A stretch of DNA of 50,476 bases from Olavius algarvensis associated proteobacterium Delta 3. GTDB lineage: Bacteria > Desulfobacterota > Desulfobacteria > Desulfobacterales > CAFBRK01. Both the position numbers and the translations under genes were made by a program. Positions 25,411 through 34,009 of the stretch are shown here, one piece after another (position 1 is the first letter of the stretch; every line of letters begins with the position of its first letter). The stretch spans positions 1 through 50,476 of the forward strand of contig CAFBRK010000291.1 of assembly GCA_903231505.1 (NCBI GenBank). Direction: 5' to 3'. Below the pieces are notes generated by a model that saw only the letters and a program-made list of their open reading frames with translations, had not been told where the DNA came from and did no database searches.

Positions 25411-27108
25411 TTAGGGACTCATTTCATAGTTATCTTTCTTGGAATAGACATAATTCCGCCATATTTTCTGAAATCTTGCCTCGTTGGCAAGCGGCTTTTT
25501 TATCATCTGCATACATAAGGCCATCTGTTTTTCGGTACTGCTGGTCTTAGAATAAAGCTGGAGGGCGTATTTGGAAAAGTCCCTGACCAAAACGTCAAAT
25601 ATCTGTTCAAGAAGATCATTCTCAACATTTTCCATATTTGATTTTTCTATAATAAGCTGGCCATAGACCACCAGGGTAAACAATTCTCCAAGACTGAGGA
25701 GGAAATCAATATTCTCAGCCTGCGCCTTACTGGGAGTGGCGGTCATGAGAAACTCTTTAAAAACCTCAATCTGTTCCTTGAAAAGATTAATATTGGGCAG
25801 ATCAACGCTGCTGTATGCCTGGTTAAAATCATGGAACCTTATTTTTGCAAGGCCCTTGGTGGCTCCCTGGTTAAAGAGAAAATCATCATTTTTGTGATCA
25901 TCACGTCTGGGAAGTTCAGGAAACTTATCGGGGTTAAAGAAATAGTTTGCCATGAACTTGATGATTAAGGCCATATTTACATGAACCGTTCCCTCAAGTT
26001 TGGGAAGTGCGCGGATATCCTTGGCTGCGGTTTCAAAATAGACATCCTTTTCAAATCCCCTTGCCGCTATTACATCCCAAAGCAGATTGATGACCTCCTC
26101 ACCCTGGGTAGTAACCTTCATCTTGACCATGGGGTTAAAGAGAAGATACCGCCGATCTTCTGCTGAAGCCGAACGCATATAGTCAATGGACCGGGATGAA
26201 AAGAGTTTCATTGCCGTCAGACGGGTATACGCATCGGTAAATAGTTGCTGGATATGGGGAAAATCGGTAACATATTTTCCGTAAAGATTCCTGTGGGCAG
26301 CATGGGTAATCGCTTCGTAAAAGGCATGCGTACAGATGCCGATCGATGCCCATCCAAGGTTAAATTTTCCAATATTAACGGTATTCAGGGCGGAGTCCCA
26401 AGCATCCCTTCCAGTTGAAAGAATCTCGGCATCGGTAATCGGATAAGCGCTCAAGGCATATTCTGCCACATAGCTCTGCCAGTCTACAACATTTTGAACC
26501 AGTTCGTAATTTTCGTGTTTGGGATCGACCACAAAAAATACATATTCATCGGTTTCCGAGTTTTTCCCAAAAGTAGAAACAAGGGCGGCTTCATTGGCAT
26601 TTCCGATATAATATTTCCCCCCGTCAGCTACAAATTTGCCTTCCCCAAGGGGTGTGAGGGCCATCTCTGACGAGTAGAGATCCGCCCCGTGAGCCTTTTC
26701 AGAAAGACCAAAAGCGAAAATCCCTCCTTCTTCAAGGAGTTTTGCCGTTTTCTTTTTTACCGCTTCATTATTCCCGATCCATATGGGACCAAGCCCTAAA
26801 ATGGTGACCTGCCATGTGTACCAGTAAGCGAGTCCGTAAAAACCTAAAATTTCATTAAAATCACATATCCGGGCAGTATCCCATCTTGTATCGGGATCCT
26901 CACTGTATTGAGATGGTGTGAGCAGTGTGGCAAAGATCCTGTTTTTTTTCACAAAATCGAGAAAATCAGAATACCAGACACGATCATTGTAGTCTTTTTT
27001 GAGTTTTTTCTTGCCCCTGTTTTCAAAAAACTCAATTGTTTTCATCATTATTTCCCTTGATCGCTCATCAAGGTGCTCATATTTGTTATCTTTAGGGTTT
27101 AACAGCAT
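25411..27108 (-). CDS. Acyl-CoA dehydrogenase family protein
   Basis: 565 residues, longer than the ~380-residue classic acyl-CoA dehydrogenases. The FAD/substrate region FAFGLSEKAHGADLYSSEMAL fits the conserved FGLSE(P)-GSD block. LPKLEGTVHVNMALI includes the Glu that often serves as catalytic base in long-chain family members. A C-terminal helical extension of ~130 residues follows, ending in YSKKDNYEMSP. It should oxidise acyl-CoA to enoyl-CoA with an electron-transfer flavoprotein as acceptor; chain length is unknown. Start ATG behind AAGGAGATATTAA. It sits downstream of a MarR gene and shares an operator-like motif with it. Confidence 0.87.
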   Translation of the reverse strand: MLLNPKDNKYEHLDERSREIMMKTIEFFENRGKKKLKKDYNDRVWYSDFLDFVKKNRIFATLLTPSQYSEDPDTRWDTARICDFNEILGFYGLAYWYTWQVTILGLGPIWIGNNEAVKKKTAKLLEEGGIFAFGLSEKAHGADLYSSEMALTPLGEGKFVADGGKYYIGNANEAALVSTFGKNSETDEYVFFVVDPKHENYELVQNVVDWQSYVAEYALSAYPITDAEILSTGRDAWDSALNTVNIGKFNLGWASIGICTHAFYEAITHAAHRNLYGKYVTDFPHIQQLFTDAYTRLTAMKLFSSRSIDYMRSASAEDRRYLLFNPMVKMKVTTQGEEVINLLWDVIAARGFEKDVYFETAAKDIRALPKLEGTVHVNMALIIKFMANYFFNPDKFPELPRRDDHKNDDFLFNQGATKGLAKIRFHDFNQAYSSVDLPNINLFKEQIEVFKEFLMTATPSKAQAENIDFLLSLGELFTLVVYGQLIIEKSNMENVENDLLEQIFDVLVRDFSKYALQLYSKTSSTEKQMALCMQMIKKPLANEARFQKIWRNYVYSKKDNYEMSP

Positions 27109-27177
27109 TTAATATCTCCTTCATTCTTTCAAGATTTTTCAGAAACGGTATCCTAACAGATACTATTGCAATATTTT

Positions 27178-27191
27178 GTTAGCATACTAAC
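27178..27191. promoter_or_regulatory. Candidate MarR operator upstream of the acyl-CoA dehydrogenase
   Basis: GTTAG-CATA-CTAAC is a 5-bp inverted repeat. Its reverse complement contains TTAGTATGC, which recurs as TTAGTATAC in front of the marR-type gene at 27671. Both copies flank the regulator and its likely target. Confidence 0.4.
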
Positions 27192-27202
27192 TTAAGCTGC
27201 CA

Positions 27203-27225
27203 AAAATTAGGGTCCTTTCGACCCT
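27203..27225 (-). terminator. Rho-independent terminator of the MarR gene
   Basis: On the minus strand AGGGTC-GAAAG-GACCCT forms a 6-bp stem (27225-27209) followed by AATTTTTG. It begins 12 bases after the MarR stop, so the regulator may be transcribed mostly apart from the downstream dehydrogenase. Confidence 0.65.
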
Positions 27226-27236
27226 GACCCCATCGC

Positions 27237-27659
27237 CTATAAAAGATCCCTGAGCAGACGCTTAAACAATACCTGTTCTTCCAACGTGAAGCCTGCAAGA
27301 AGATCTTCATTGGCCTTTTTCCTTTCGTCAATGAGAAGCTCTTTCATCTCATTTGCCCTGACAGAAGGGAAAAGCCTGTATACCCTCAGATCTTCAGCAT
27401 CCTGCTTTTTTACTATCCAGCCGGCATCCACCATGCGGTCTAGAACACCTGATAACGTGGCTTTATCCAGGATTAGCCTTTTTCCAAGTTCTGATGCGGT
27501 TACACCTTCTTGATACCACAGGCCTTCAAGAACCAGGTGCTGCATGCTTGTCAATCCGTACGGATTCAGGCGTTTCTTAAACTCGCCATGTGCCTTCTGA
27601 TAGGCTTTACCCAGCAGAAAAACAGTACAATCGGGGGAATCTTCAGGAATTTTTGTCAT
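27237..27659 (-). CDS. MarR-family transcriptional regulator
   Basis: This 140-residue protein has the MarR winged helix: the recognition-helix block LTSMQHLVLEGLWYQEGVTASELGKRLILDKATLSGVLDRMVDAGWIVKK (read in parts) and the wing DAEDLRVYRLFPS. MarR dimers usually repress flanking genes and are released by small ligands, here possibly acyl-CoA or a fatty acid (inference). Upstream of the acyl-CoA dehydrogenase/synthetase pair on the same strand, separated by a terminator and an operator-like palindrome. A second similar motif lies 11 bases upstream of its own start. Confidence 0.88.
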   Translation of the reverse strand: MTKIPEDSPDCTVFLLGKAYQKAHGEFKKRLNPYGLTSMQHLVLEGLWYQEGVTASELGKRLILDKATLSGVLDRMVDAGWIVKKQDAEDLRVYRLFPSVRANEMKELLIDERKKANEDLLAGFTLEEQVLFKRLLRDLL

Positions 27660-27670
27660 ATTCTATCCCT

Positions 27671-27686
27671 TTAGTATACGAACTAA
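27671..27686. promoter_or_regulatory. Candidate MarR autoregulatory site
   Basis: TTAG-TATACGAA-CTAA is an interrupted inverted repeat immediately upstream of the MarR start. It shares TTAGTATRC with the site at 27178-27191. The remaining 27687-27856 interval holds no gene that I can support. Confidence 0.38.
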
Positions 27687-27856
27687 TATTTTCTTTATTT
27701 GCTGTCAACGAGTTTTTGCAAGACAAAATAAAAGAGTCAGGATGAAAAAATCGGTGTTCCTAAAAAATGATATCGGGGGGGATTGGGGACGTCTATTGTT
27801 TTATAACTTTCTCCGGAGTCGGTGCTATACACATCCCATAAATACATCTTCTGAAT

Positions 27857-28789
27857 TTACACACGCACTTTTTTTTGAAGTAGCTTCGAAAAATCATAGG
27901 TTCCGAGCCCCCGCTTCCTGGCCAGTTTGATATATCCAATATTCTGCGGTTCTTTTCCAAAAAGTAGAGCCGCTTTGCCATCCGCAGCAACCGGATCATC
28001 GCTTAAAATCAGCGTATTTTTTGTGACGACATCAGAGATGCTTCCACCAGAAGGACCATTTCTTGTCATGATTCGAGTCGCATCTATCAGTGTAATGGTA
28101 GGTTTGAAAAACTGGGCCAGATCAACGATATTTGGATGTATTTCTCTGTGGAGCGAGCCGCGCCTTCCGCCAATCGCACCGAACCAATTCTTCATGCCGA
28201 GTGTCAGGGAACTCAGGATGTGATCTTTGGCAACCGGCAGGTTGATGACTTTGTCCGCCTCAACTATGGGCAAATAAACCGGCCAGACATCCAGACGATC
28301 CCCCTGCAGCTTCATCTCGCGCATTAACGATGAGTCGGGATTGATAAGTTCCGCCCCGGTTCGTTTAGCGACATCGGCTGCACCGGATACAGAAAAACAG
28401 AATTCTGCATTGTCAATGGTGTTATCAGCGATTCGGACCTTTTTGGCACCCGCTTCCTGACAAAGCTCGATGACCGCCTGCAATACTTCTGGATTTGTGG
28501 TGGCGGCCATTTTCAGCGGTCTGGCCCAGGAGATGTTCGGCTTTATGACCACGACATCTCCCTTCGATACAAATTGTCCTATTCCGCCGGCCGCTTCGAA
28601 GGTTTTACGGGTCAAGATCGAAACGCTCGCCTTCTCGCTTTTGGCCACAGCTTCGACGATAAAGTGCCTTTGCTGAGAAGCGCTTCGGGCTGTGGACGGC
28701 CAGAGGCCGGCAGCGGCCACAGCTGCGGTGCCGGTAAGTTTCAGCAGGGTATGCAGAGATTCTCTGCGGGTCATCCGGTGATCAAACAT
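27857..28789 (-). CDS. DUF362 domain protein with Tat-like N-terminus
   Basis: 310 residues. The N-terminus MTRRESLHTLLKLTGTAAVAAAGL has a twin-arginine and hydrophobic stretch, suggesting Tat export. The body is a DUF362 domain (VVIKPNISWARP, GAKKVRIADNTID, LPVAKDHILSSLTLGMKNWFGAIGG, DDPVAADGKAA). DUF362 proteins are uncharacterised; some carry iron-sulfur domains, but none is seen here. The start ATG at 28789 has AGGAG eight bases upstream. Third gene of a minus-strand operon, 30 bases after a second DUF362 gene. The substrate or partner is not known. Confidence 0.82.
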   Translation of the reverse strand: MFDHRMTRRESLHTLLKLTGTAAVAAAGLWPSTARSASQQRHFIVEAVAKSEKASVSILTRKTFEAAGGIGQFVSKGDVVVIKPNISWARPLKMAATTNPEVLQAVIELCQEAGAKKVRIADNTIDNAEFCFSVSGAADVAKRTGAELINPDSSLMREMKLQGDRLDVWPVYLPIVEADKVINLPVAKDHILSSLTLGMKNWFGAIGGRRGSLHREIHPNIVDLAQFFKPTITLIDATRIMTRNGPSGGSISDVVTKNTLILSDDPVAADGKAALLFGKEPQNIGYIKLARKRGLGTYDFSKLLQKKVRV

Positions 28790-28819
28790 CGTGATTGCTC
28801 CTTAACCCGGGTTATATGG

Positions 28820-29725
28820 TCAAATCAGGATCTGATCTCCCCATCCCATCCGAATCAGTTCGATGCGCTCCGGACTGCTGGTTCCCAAACCGAACCGGGT
28901 ATCGGCAGCGGAAATGTGCAGAGGCAGGGGGCTGATGGGGCGACTGCCGCCGAAAAAGGCATTTCTTTTTGCTTCGATAATCCGGGCGCCGGTTGCATCG
29001 GCGGCTACCGGGTCGGTGCTGACGATCAGCCCGGCGTAGGGCCAGACATAACGGCTGCTGTAATGGTGAGGCCCGATGCCGTGAAACAGCGGGGTGAGCA
29101 TGACGAGTATGTTGAGACGGGTTTTGCCCGTCACCTGGGACTTTTGCCAGATAGCCCCCAATCGTTCGCAGGCATTACCGTGATACATCCAAGGCGCCGG
29201 TACGAACATGATATAGTTTTTCAGCAAGGTGCCCAGGCCCGACCAGTGATGGGTGCGCATGGGGCGTACGTTGATCAGCGCGGTGGATCGCATGAATACC
29301 GGATTCTCGAGAATGTCGCGGTCATCCACGGCAATGTCATTGGGATTGACCCCAACCTGCTGAAGGCGAAAGACAAGGGCCTTCTCCAGGGCCTCGGGGG
29401 TGGGCAGCCGGTACCAGACGTTGCTCTTGATGCCGACCACATCACCCGGACGGAACAGCTGTTGCCAGGCAGATCGGGGATTTGGCGCACCCAGCAGGGT
29501 CGTCACGGCCCGATCAAGCATCGATTCCAGCACGGTTTCGTTTACCCGGCCTTGGCTGTCGACCACATCGGGATCGCGGATCAAGACCACGCGGCTTTTC
29601 ACAGCGGCCTGCGCAGCCGCCCGGTCCAGCAGAGGCAGCCCCAACAGGCTGCCGGCGGCCGCGTAACCGCCGGTCTTGATAAAATCGCGTCGGGTGATCA
29701 CTTTTTTGCTCGATTTCGGTTGCAT
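28820..29725 (-). CDS. DUF362 domain protein, Tat substrate
   Basis: 301 residues beginning with a clear Tat signal: TRRDFIKTGGYAAAGSLLGLPLL, then an Ala-rich cleavage region (DRAAAQAA). The mature part has DUF362 features: FRPGDVVGIKSNVW, NDIAVDDRDIL, and the C-terminal STDPVAADATGARIIEAKR. Tat export suggests a cofactor-bearing folded protein in the periplasm. It lies between a DUF6599 gene (5 bases upstream) and another DUF362 gene, so the three products probably act together outside the cytoplasm. Function unknown. Confidence 0.82.
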   Translation of the reverse strand: MQPKSSKKVITRRDFIKTGGYAAAGSLLGLPLLDRAAAQAAVKSRVVLIRDPDVVDSQGRVNETVLESMLDRAVTTLLGAPNPRSAWQQLFRPGDVVGIKSNVWYRLPTPEALEKALVFRLQQVGVNPNDIAVDDRDILENPVFMRSTALINVRPMRTHHWSGLGTLLKNYIMFVPAPWMYHGNACERLGAIWQKSQVTGKTRLNILVMLTPLFHGIGPHHYSSRYVWPYAGLIVSTDPVAADATGARIIEAKRNAFFGGSRPISPLPLHISAADTRFGLGTSSPERIELIRMGWGDQILI

Positions 29726-29730
29726 TTCAC

Positions 29731-30678
29731 TTACTCCCCGGAGGCTTGTTGACCGGCCTCCCTGATCAAGTTTTTGGCCAGCAAGCGGCCGTCGGCTTCG
29801 AGCACGATTGTCAAAAGGCGGTCATGCAATGCAACCGCCGACCACTTGCCATTTTCCAGGCGGGCCAGGCCTCCGCTGTCGGCATCGGGCAGATAGTGTT
29901 CGCGGAAGCCCGCCAGTGCATTCCGGGCCGTCAGGGTCTTCGGATACGAAATGAGCAGCAACCGTGCCTGCTCGCCGCTGCGGTGATAAGATGCAAGGAT
30001 CGCGTCGGTTTGGGGCGAGAGGTGCAGGATGTTTTCATCAAACAGATAGTAGTGGTAGTTGAGCACAATCGGGTGGTGCAGGTACCGGATGTTGCCGGCA
30101 TCAAGACCCGCCCGTGGCAGCAGGTTCAGGTGCTGCGGCCTGCTGCCGGGTTCGCCTGCTGCTGAGGCCACCAGTTTGCCCAGTGCCTTAACGGCCTTCT
30201 CGGCTGCGGCACTTTCCTCTTCCAAGTAAATGGAGACATAGAAACGGTTCTGCCAGAAACTGAGCCAGCCCGGTCGATAGCGAGCGTCCTGCCCGATGTC
30301 GATCCGATCACCATCGGTGTCATGGGTGAACACGCCGAAGGCGTCTTCGGAGGTACCCATGTCGAAGACGTCGAGAGTGATGTCGGTTTCACCCTTTTTG
30401 ACATAACGGCGCGACAGACAGTTCTGCATGTTGTAGGCACGGTACAATTCACCGGCACCGTCAATGTAACTGAATATGGTCCGCTCATCGAAAATGCGAT
30501 CCTCTTTTGCTGCCCGCCAGCCGCTGATTTCTTTCGGCAGCCTAACCTGAAGTTCGGCAACGGAAGTCGACTGAGCAGTTGCAGTTGTCGTCATTGGTAA
30601 CGCCCCGACCAGCAGACCGAGCAGACATGGTATCAGCGTGTGCCGCCTGCCGGGTGAATACGCTTGAGGTGCGGTCAT
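29731..30678 (-). CDS. DUF6599-family secreted protein
   Basis: 315 residues with an N-terminal signal peptide: basic start, hydrophobic LIPCLLGLLVGALPM, and Ala-rich TTTATAQS cleavage region. The mature part contains WRAAKEDRIFDERTIFSYIDGAGELYRAY and VFDMGTSEDAFGVFTHD. This matches the DUF6599 pattern, which recurs beside DUF362 genes in Desulfobacterota and related groups. First gene of the three-gene operon. No catalytic motif is recognised. The 30679-31048 gap after it contains one copy of a dispersed repeat and no gene. Confidence 0.75.
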   Translation of the reverse strand: MTAPQAYSPGRRHTLIPCLLGLLVGALPMTTTATAQSTSVAELQVRLPKEISGWRAAKEDRIFDERTIFSYIDGAGELYRAYNMQNCLSRRYVKKGETDITLDVFDMGTSEDAFGVFTHDTDGDRIDIGQDARYRPGWLSFWQNRFYVSIYLEEESAAAEKAVKALGKLVASAAGEPGSRPQHLNLLPRAGLDAGNIRYLHHPIVLNYHYYLFDENILHLSPQTDAILASYHRSGEQARLLLISYPKTLTARNALAGFREHYLPDADSGGLARLENGKWSAVALHDRLLTIVLEADGRLLAKNLIREAGQQASGE

Positions 30679-30820
30679 AGTCCCTCGACGTGAAATGCGG
30701 GTGCCGCGTGCGGTTCGGAAGTGAAGATCGAAATGATGCGATAGCTGGTTTTGGAATTAGATTGGTGCAGACTGGGCAGTCGTGTCAAGGCCCTTTCGGG
30801 TGAGGCGCAGATCTTCGGCA

Positions 30821-30893
30821 CCACGCCCTTACCATCACATCACGGAATTCTCCTTAAATTGAGACTATAAACCTATAAACCAATAGATATCCC
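30821..30893. repeat. Dispersed repeat, copy 1
   Basis: This ~73-base segment shares GAGACTATAAACC and flanking blocks (CCAYGCCCT, ATCACG, CCAWTAGA) with 34010-34083. Overall similarity is about three quarters, with near-identity in the central third. Both copies lie in gene-free spacers in the same orientation. Origin unknown. Confidence 0.55.
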
Positions 30894-31048
30894 GCATTTC
30901 CCCACAAGCATCGGTGTTTTCGTCGTTCGAACATCCAGGAACTGATAATCGGCCATGTACCGGTGAGTTGATCGCTTTGAGGTCATAGCAGATGGCGCAA
31001 AAACCCCAGGAGGGGTTTTCAGGCCATGCACGCCAAAGAGGGGCCTTT

Positions 31049-31960
31049 TCAGTGATGCCGGATAAATTGCCCTATTTTTGCTATTGCCTCTGAGGCATCG
31101 GGAAGGAAGGGGGCAAAACCTTGAAACACATGGGGCATCCCATCCCATATGTCGAGGGTCACATCGCACCCCTGCTCGCGTGCATGCTTGGCCAATCGCG
31201 TGGAATCATCCAGCAACACTTCCACGTCACCAACCTGCAATAAAAGCGGGGGCATCCCGCTGTAATTACCAAACAGAGGTGATGCGTACGGATCGGTGGG
31301 GCTGGTGTTTTGGCCTAAGTAGACCGGAATGAGGGCGGGCAAGATCTGCGGATTGATGATCGGATCCACCGAGGCACGCGAGACCAACGACGGACTGCCA
31401 CCCGTAAAGTCGGTTGCCGGAGAGATGGCAACCAGAGACGCAGGCAAAGGCAGCTTGGCGTCATTGATTTTCAAAAGGGTGGCCAGTGCCAGGTTACCCC
31501 CGGCGGAGTCGCCCATCAGGTATGTGGACAAAGCAGGTCCTCTGCCATCCGGGCTGTTTTGCCGCATCCATTGATAGGCCTGCGTGCAATCATTCAGGCC
31601 GGCTGGAAATTTATGTTCGGGTGCCAGCCGATAATCCACGGCAAGCACCACGGCCCCCGCAGCTTGGGAGACACGTGATAAAAAGGCACGATAACCGGCC
31701 GGAGAACCTGAAATCCAGGAACCGCCATGTATATAGAGGATTCGACGGTCGGTATCAGCACCATCGGCGACTACCCACTCCATAGGAATGGTATTCGTTT
31801 TCACCGGATACCACTGCCCGTGTATTTCAGAGGTAGACGGGTGGACACAAAAATACTGCTCGATCAGTTTGCGTCGTGCATCGATATCATCGATCAGTTC
31901 AAAAGCGCGGTCTGCAATTGCTCTCAGATGATCTAAAACCTTATCTATCGGATTATCCAT
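31049..31960 (-). CDS. HSL-type alpha/beta hydrolase (esterase/lipase)
   Basis: 303 residues with the hormone-sensitive-lipase family signatures. LYIHGGSWISGS holds the HGG oxyanion motif, YLMGDSAGGNLALA the GDSAGG nucleophile Ser, and the downstream Asp (VGDVEVLLDD) and His (GMPHVFQGF) complete the triad. It should hydrolyse small carboxylic esters in the cytoplasm. Transcribed divergently from a TetR gene; the shared 186-base spacer contains a strong palindrome, so TetR may control both directions. Confidence 0.9.
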   Translation of the reverse strand: MDNPIDKVLDHLRAIADRAFELIDDIDARRKLIEQYFCVHPSTSEIHGQWYPVKTNTIPMEWVVADGADTDRRILYIHGGSWISGSPAGYRAFLSRVSQAAGAVVLAVDYRLAPEHKFPAGLNDCTQAYQWMRQNSPDGRGPALSTYLMGDSAGGNLALATLLKINDAKLPLPASLVAISPATDFTGGSPSLVSRASVDPIINPQILPALIPVYLGQNTSPTDPYASPLFGNYSGMPPLLLQVGDVEVLLDDSTRLAKHAREQGCDVTLDIWDGMPHVFQGFAPFLPDASEAIAKIGQFIRHH

Positions 31961-32084
31961 TCATCCCATCCCGATGTGAGGTGACTAAATGCCCAAGGGG
32001 CAGGTTTTTTATTGTGCCATTTCAGATTGGCTCGAGCAACAACTCAATCTTTATTTTTTGTTTGCGAATTTCAATGATGTTTAC

Positions 32085-32115
32085 TTGACATTTGAAATTA
32101 CCAGTGGTAATTACC
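32085..32115 (+). promoter_or_regulatory. TetR promoter with palindromic operator
   Basis: TTGACA (32085-32090) is followed by the near-perfect palindrome AATTACCA-G-TGGTAATT (32096-32112), overlapping a second palindrome GGTAATTACC (32106-32115). A -10-like GGTAAT (32106-32111) sits inside it at a short 15-base spacing. A dimeric repressor here would block RNA polymerase, so TetR autoregulation is likely. Confidence 0.6.
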
Positions 32116-32146
32116 GTTGGCATCTTACATTGATGCTGGAGGAAAC

Positions 32147-32821
32147 ATGGTGAAGAAAAATAGAACGGGCCCAACAGCCGAACGTTACATCGAGGCGACT
32201 CTTGAGTTGGTCGCGGAACGAGGGGGCTCTACACAGGTCAACTTGAGGGAGATTTCGCGGCGCATCGGCTGTGCTCACACCAATGCCTATAACTATTTCG
32301 AGAGCAGAGAGGATTTACTATGGCATGCATTACGCAGGGTTTTACACCAATATGGGGATGCGATGACCAATGGGATAGATGAATTTAAGCCCCCTTTATC
32401 CAATTTCCGGCGGCTCATGCGCAACATGGTTGAATGGCCTATCAAAAATCCTGGCCTGCACCGTTTCATCAGTTCTGATCCTATTAAACCCGATCAAATA
32501 CCCCAGGACATAATTGATACCGTCACGATGATGAAAGAATGGATCGCCCAGATGTTGAAGGTTTTCGCAAACGATCAAATCAATGGGAAGGATCTCATAG
32601 ACCTGGTTGATATCATGCTGGGTTATCTTGACGGAGAGGTATTCAATCTCATTAACGGCCGGGTATTACCAGGTGAGGATGTGGCTGCTCGTGTAATCAA
32701 CAATCTCGATCGCCTTTTTACCTTACTTACATCCAAACGGCATGATGGAATAGTTCTATCTGAGCAATTGTCGAAAACAAAAATTGGAAACTTTCCAAAG
32801 CTTGAAGTCAATTATTATTAA
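32147..32821 (+). CDS. TetR-family transcriptional regulator
   Basis: 224 codons from ATG 32147, preceded by GGAGGAAAC; an alternative in-frame start 30 bases upstream lacks this. The N-terminal helix-turn-helix (TAERYIEATLELVAERG, VNLREISRRIGCAHTNAYNYFESREDLLWHAL) is typical TetR. The C-terminal ligand domain is unassigned. It leads a plus-strand operon with a 64-residue Cys protein and an iron-sulfur-flavoprotein-like reductase, and is divergent from an esterase. The palindrome overlapping its promoter suggests autorepression. Confidence 0.87.
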   Translation: MVKKNRTGPTAERYIEATLELVAERGGSTQVNLREISRRIGCAHTNAYNYFESREDLLWHALRRVLHQYGDAMTNGIDEFKPPLSNFRRLMRNMVEWPIKNPGLHRFISSDPIKPDQIPQDIIDTVTMMKEWIAQMLKVFANDQINGKDLIDLVDIMLGYLDGEVFNLINGRVLPGEDVAARVINNLDRLFTLLTSKRHDGIVLSEQLSKTKIGNFPKLEVNYY

Positions 32822-32845
32822 ACACTCATCAAAGGAGATACATAA

Positions 32846-33040
32846 ATGGCTGATAAACACGATTGTGAGAGCTGCAATTTTCGAGCTATTTACGATAAAA
32901 ATCCTAAAAGTTTATTGGGACGTCTCTGGCGTTGGCATGCGGGATGGTGTCCAGGCTTCAAGAAATATATCACCTCGCTGCCTGATGATCTGCGGATTGA
33001 ACTCGCAGAGCGGTACCGCATAAAAAAGTATACGACATAG
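32846..33040 (+). CDS. Small Cys/Trp-rich conserved-looking protein
   Basis: 64 residues: MADKHDCESCNFRAIYDKNP, then a Trp-rich LWRWHAGWCPGFKKY and a charged tail. Three cysteines (C-x2-C near residue 7-10 and WCPG near 35) could hold a metal or disulfide. The ribosome-binding site AAAGGAGATACATA is strong, so the gene is real despite its size. It sits 24 bases after tetR and 74 bases before the flavoprotein gene. I recall similar small ORFs in sulfate reducers but know no function. Confidence 0.7.
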   Translation: MADKHDCESCNFRAIYDKNPKSLLGRLWRWHAGWCPGFKKYITSLPDDLRIELAERYRIKKYTT

Positions 33041-33114
33041 CCCATGGCTGTCGATCATGTTTGGATAGAGAACCCCTTAATAATTAAAAGTCTGACAACG
33101 TTCGTGAGGTTAAT

Positions 33115-33840
33115 ATGAAAGTATTGGCTTTAAACGCGACCTATCGTACAAACGGCACAACTACTTCTCTGGTGAACAAGGCCCTTGAGGGGGCTGAAAC
33201 GGCTGGCGCGCAAACGGAACACTTGCTATTGAAGGATTACGATATCCGCTATTGCACCAATTGTTTGAAGTGTTACGGTGATCTGGAATCGGACATCGCG
33301 CCTTGCACCCACGACGACGACGTGACCTTCATACTGGAAAAGATAAAAGACGCCGACGGTGTGCTGCTGGGATCCCCGGTGCATATGGGTTTCGTCACCG
33401 GGCTGATGTACGTGTTTATGGAGCGGGTCTGTTTCCGCTTGGCGCGTCCGACCGGTGAAATTTTTGGACTAAAGGGCTGTCCGGAACCCCGCTTGACCGA
33501 TAAGGCCAGGGCATGCGCCAGCATCGTCACGGCCGGCTGGGTGCCCGAAGAAATGAGGCAGTATTGCGATCAAGGCACGGAATGGCTCAAAGAAAACGTG
33601 CCCATGTTGTTCAACGGTGAATTTGTTGTCGACCAATACGCTGCAGCCTATTTCCCCCATGAATTAACGGATGATGAATGGAAGAGGGCTTTTTTTCTGC
33701 GGAAGCTGACCGAAAGCCAGCACCAGGAGGCCTTTGAGCTTGGCAAAACACTTGCCGCCCGCATTGCCCAGGGCAGTGTGCGCCCATTCGATGCGGCTGC
33801 GGCAATGGAAGCATGCGAGCAATCTGCAAACAAAGCTTAA
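33115..33840 (+). CDS. Iron-sulfur flavoprotein / NADPH-dependent FMN reductase family
   Basis: 241 residues with a flavodoxin-like fold. MKVLALNATYRTNGTTTSLVNKAL is the phosphate-binding loop for FMN. RYCTNCLKCYGDLESDIAPCTHDDD supplies a compact cysteine cluster (C-x2-C-x2-C-x10-C), as in iron-sulfur flavoproteins. DGVLLGSPVHMGFVTGLMYVFMERV is the second FMN contact region. Likely a cytoplasmic electron-transfer or quinone/nitro-reductase-type protein. Last gene of the TetR operon. Start at ATG 33115 with a GTGAGGTTAAT upstream region. Confidence 0.85.
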   Translation: MKVLALNATYRTNGTTTSLVNKALEGAETAGAQTEHLLLKDYDIRYCTNCLKCYGDLESDIAPCTHDDDVTFILEKIKDADGVLLGSPVHMGFVTGLMYVFMERVCFRLARPTGEIFGLKGCPEPRLTDKARACASIVTAGWVPEEMRQYCDQGTEWLKENVPMLFNGEFVVDQYAAAYFPHELTDDEWKRAFFLRKLTESQHQEAFELGKTLAARIAQGSVRPFDAAAAMEACEQSANKA

Positions 33841-34009
33841 AGCATCACTCAAGTCGCCAAAACGCATTGGATTTCGAGCGCTATTTGAAGACACCTTCGG
33901 GGCGCGCCTTTGCTAAAAAAATATTGTAAAACCGATGCCCCTCCTTAAGCACCACTCGGGCAAAGTCTTCGCCAACAAATGCCTCTGGTGAGCTGCTGCC
34001 CACCCTGCC

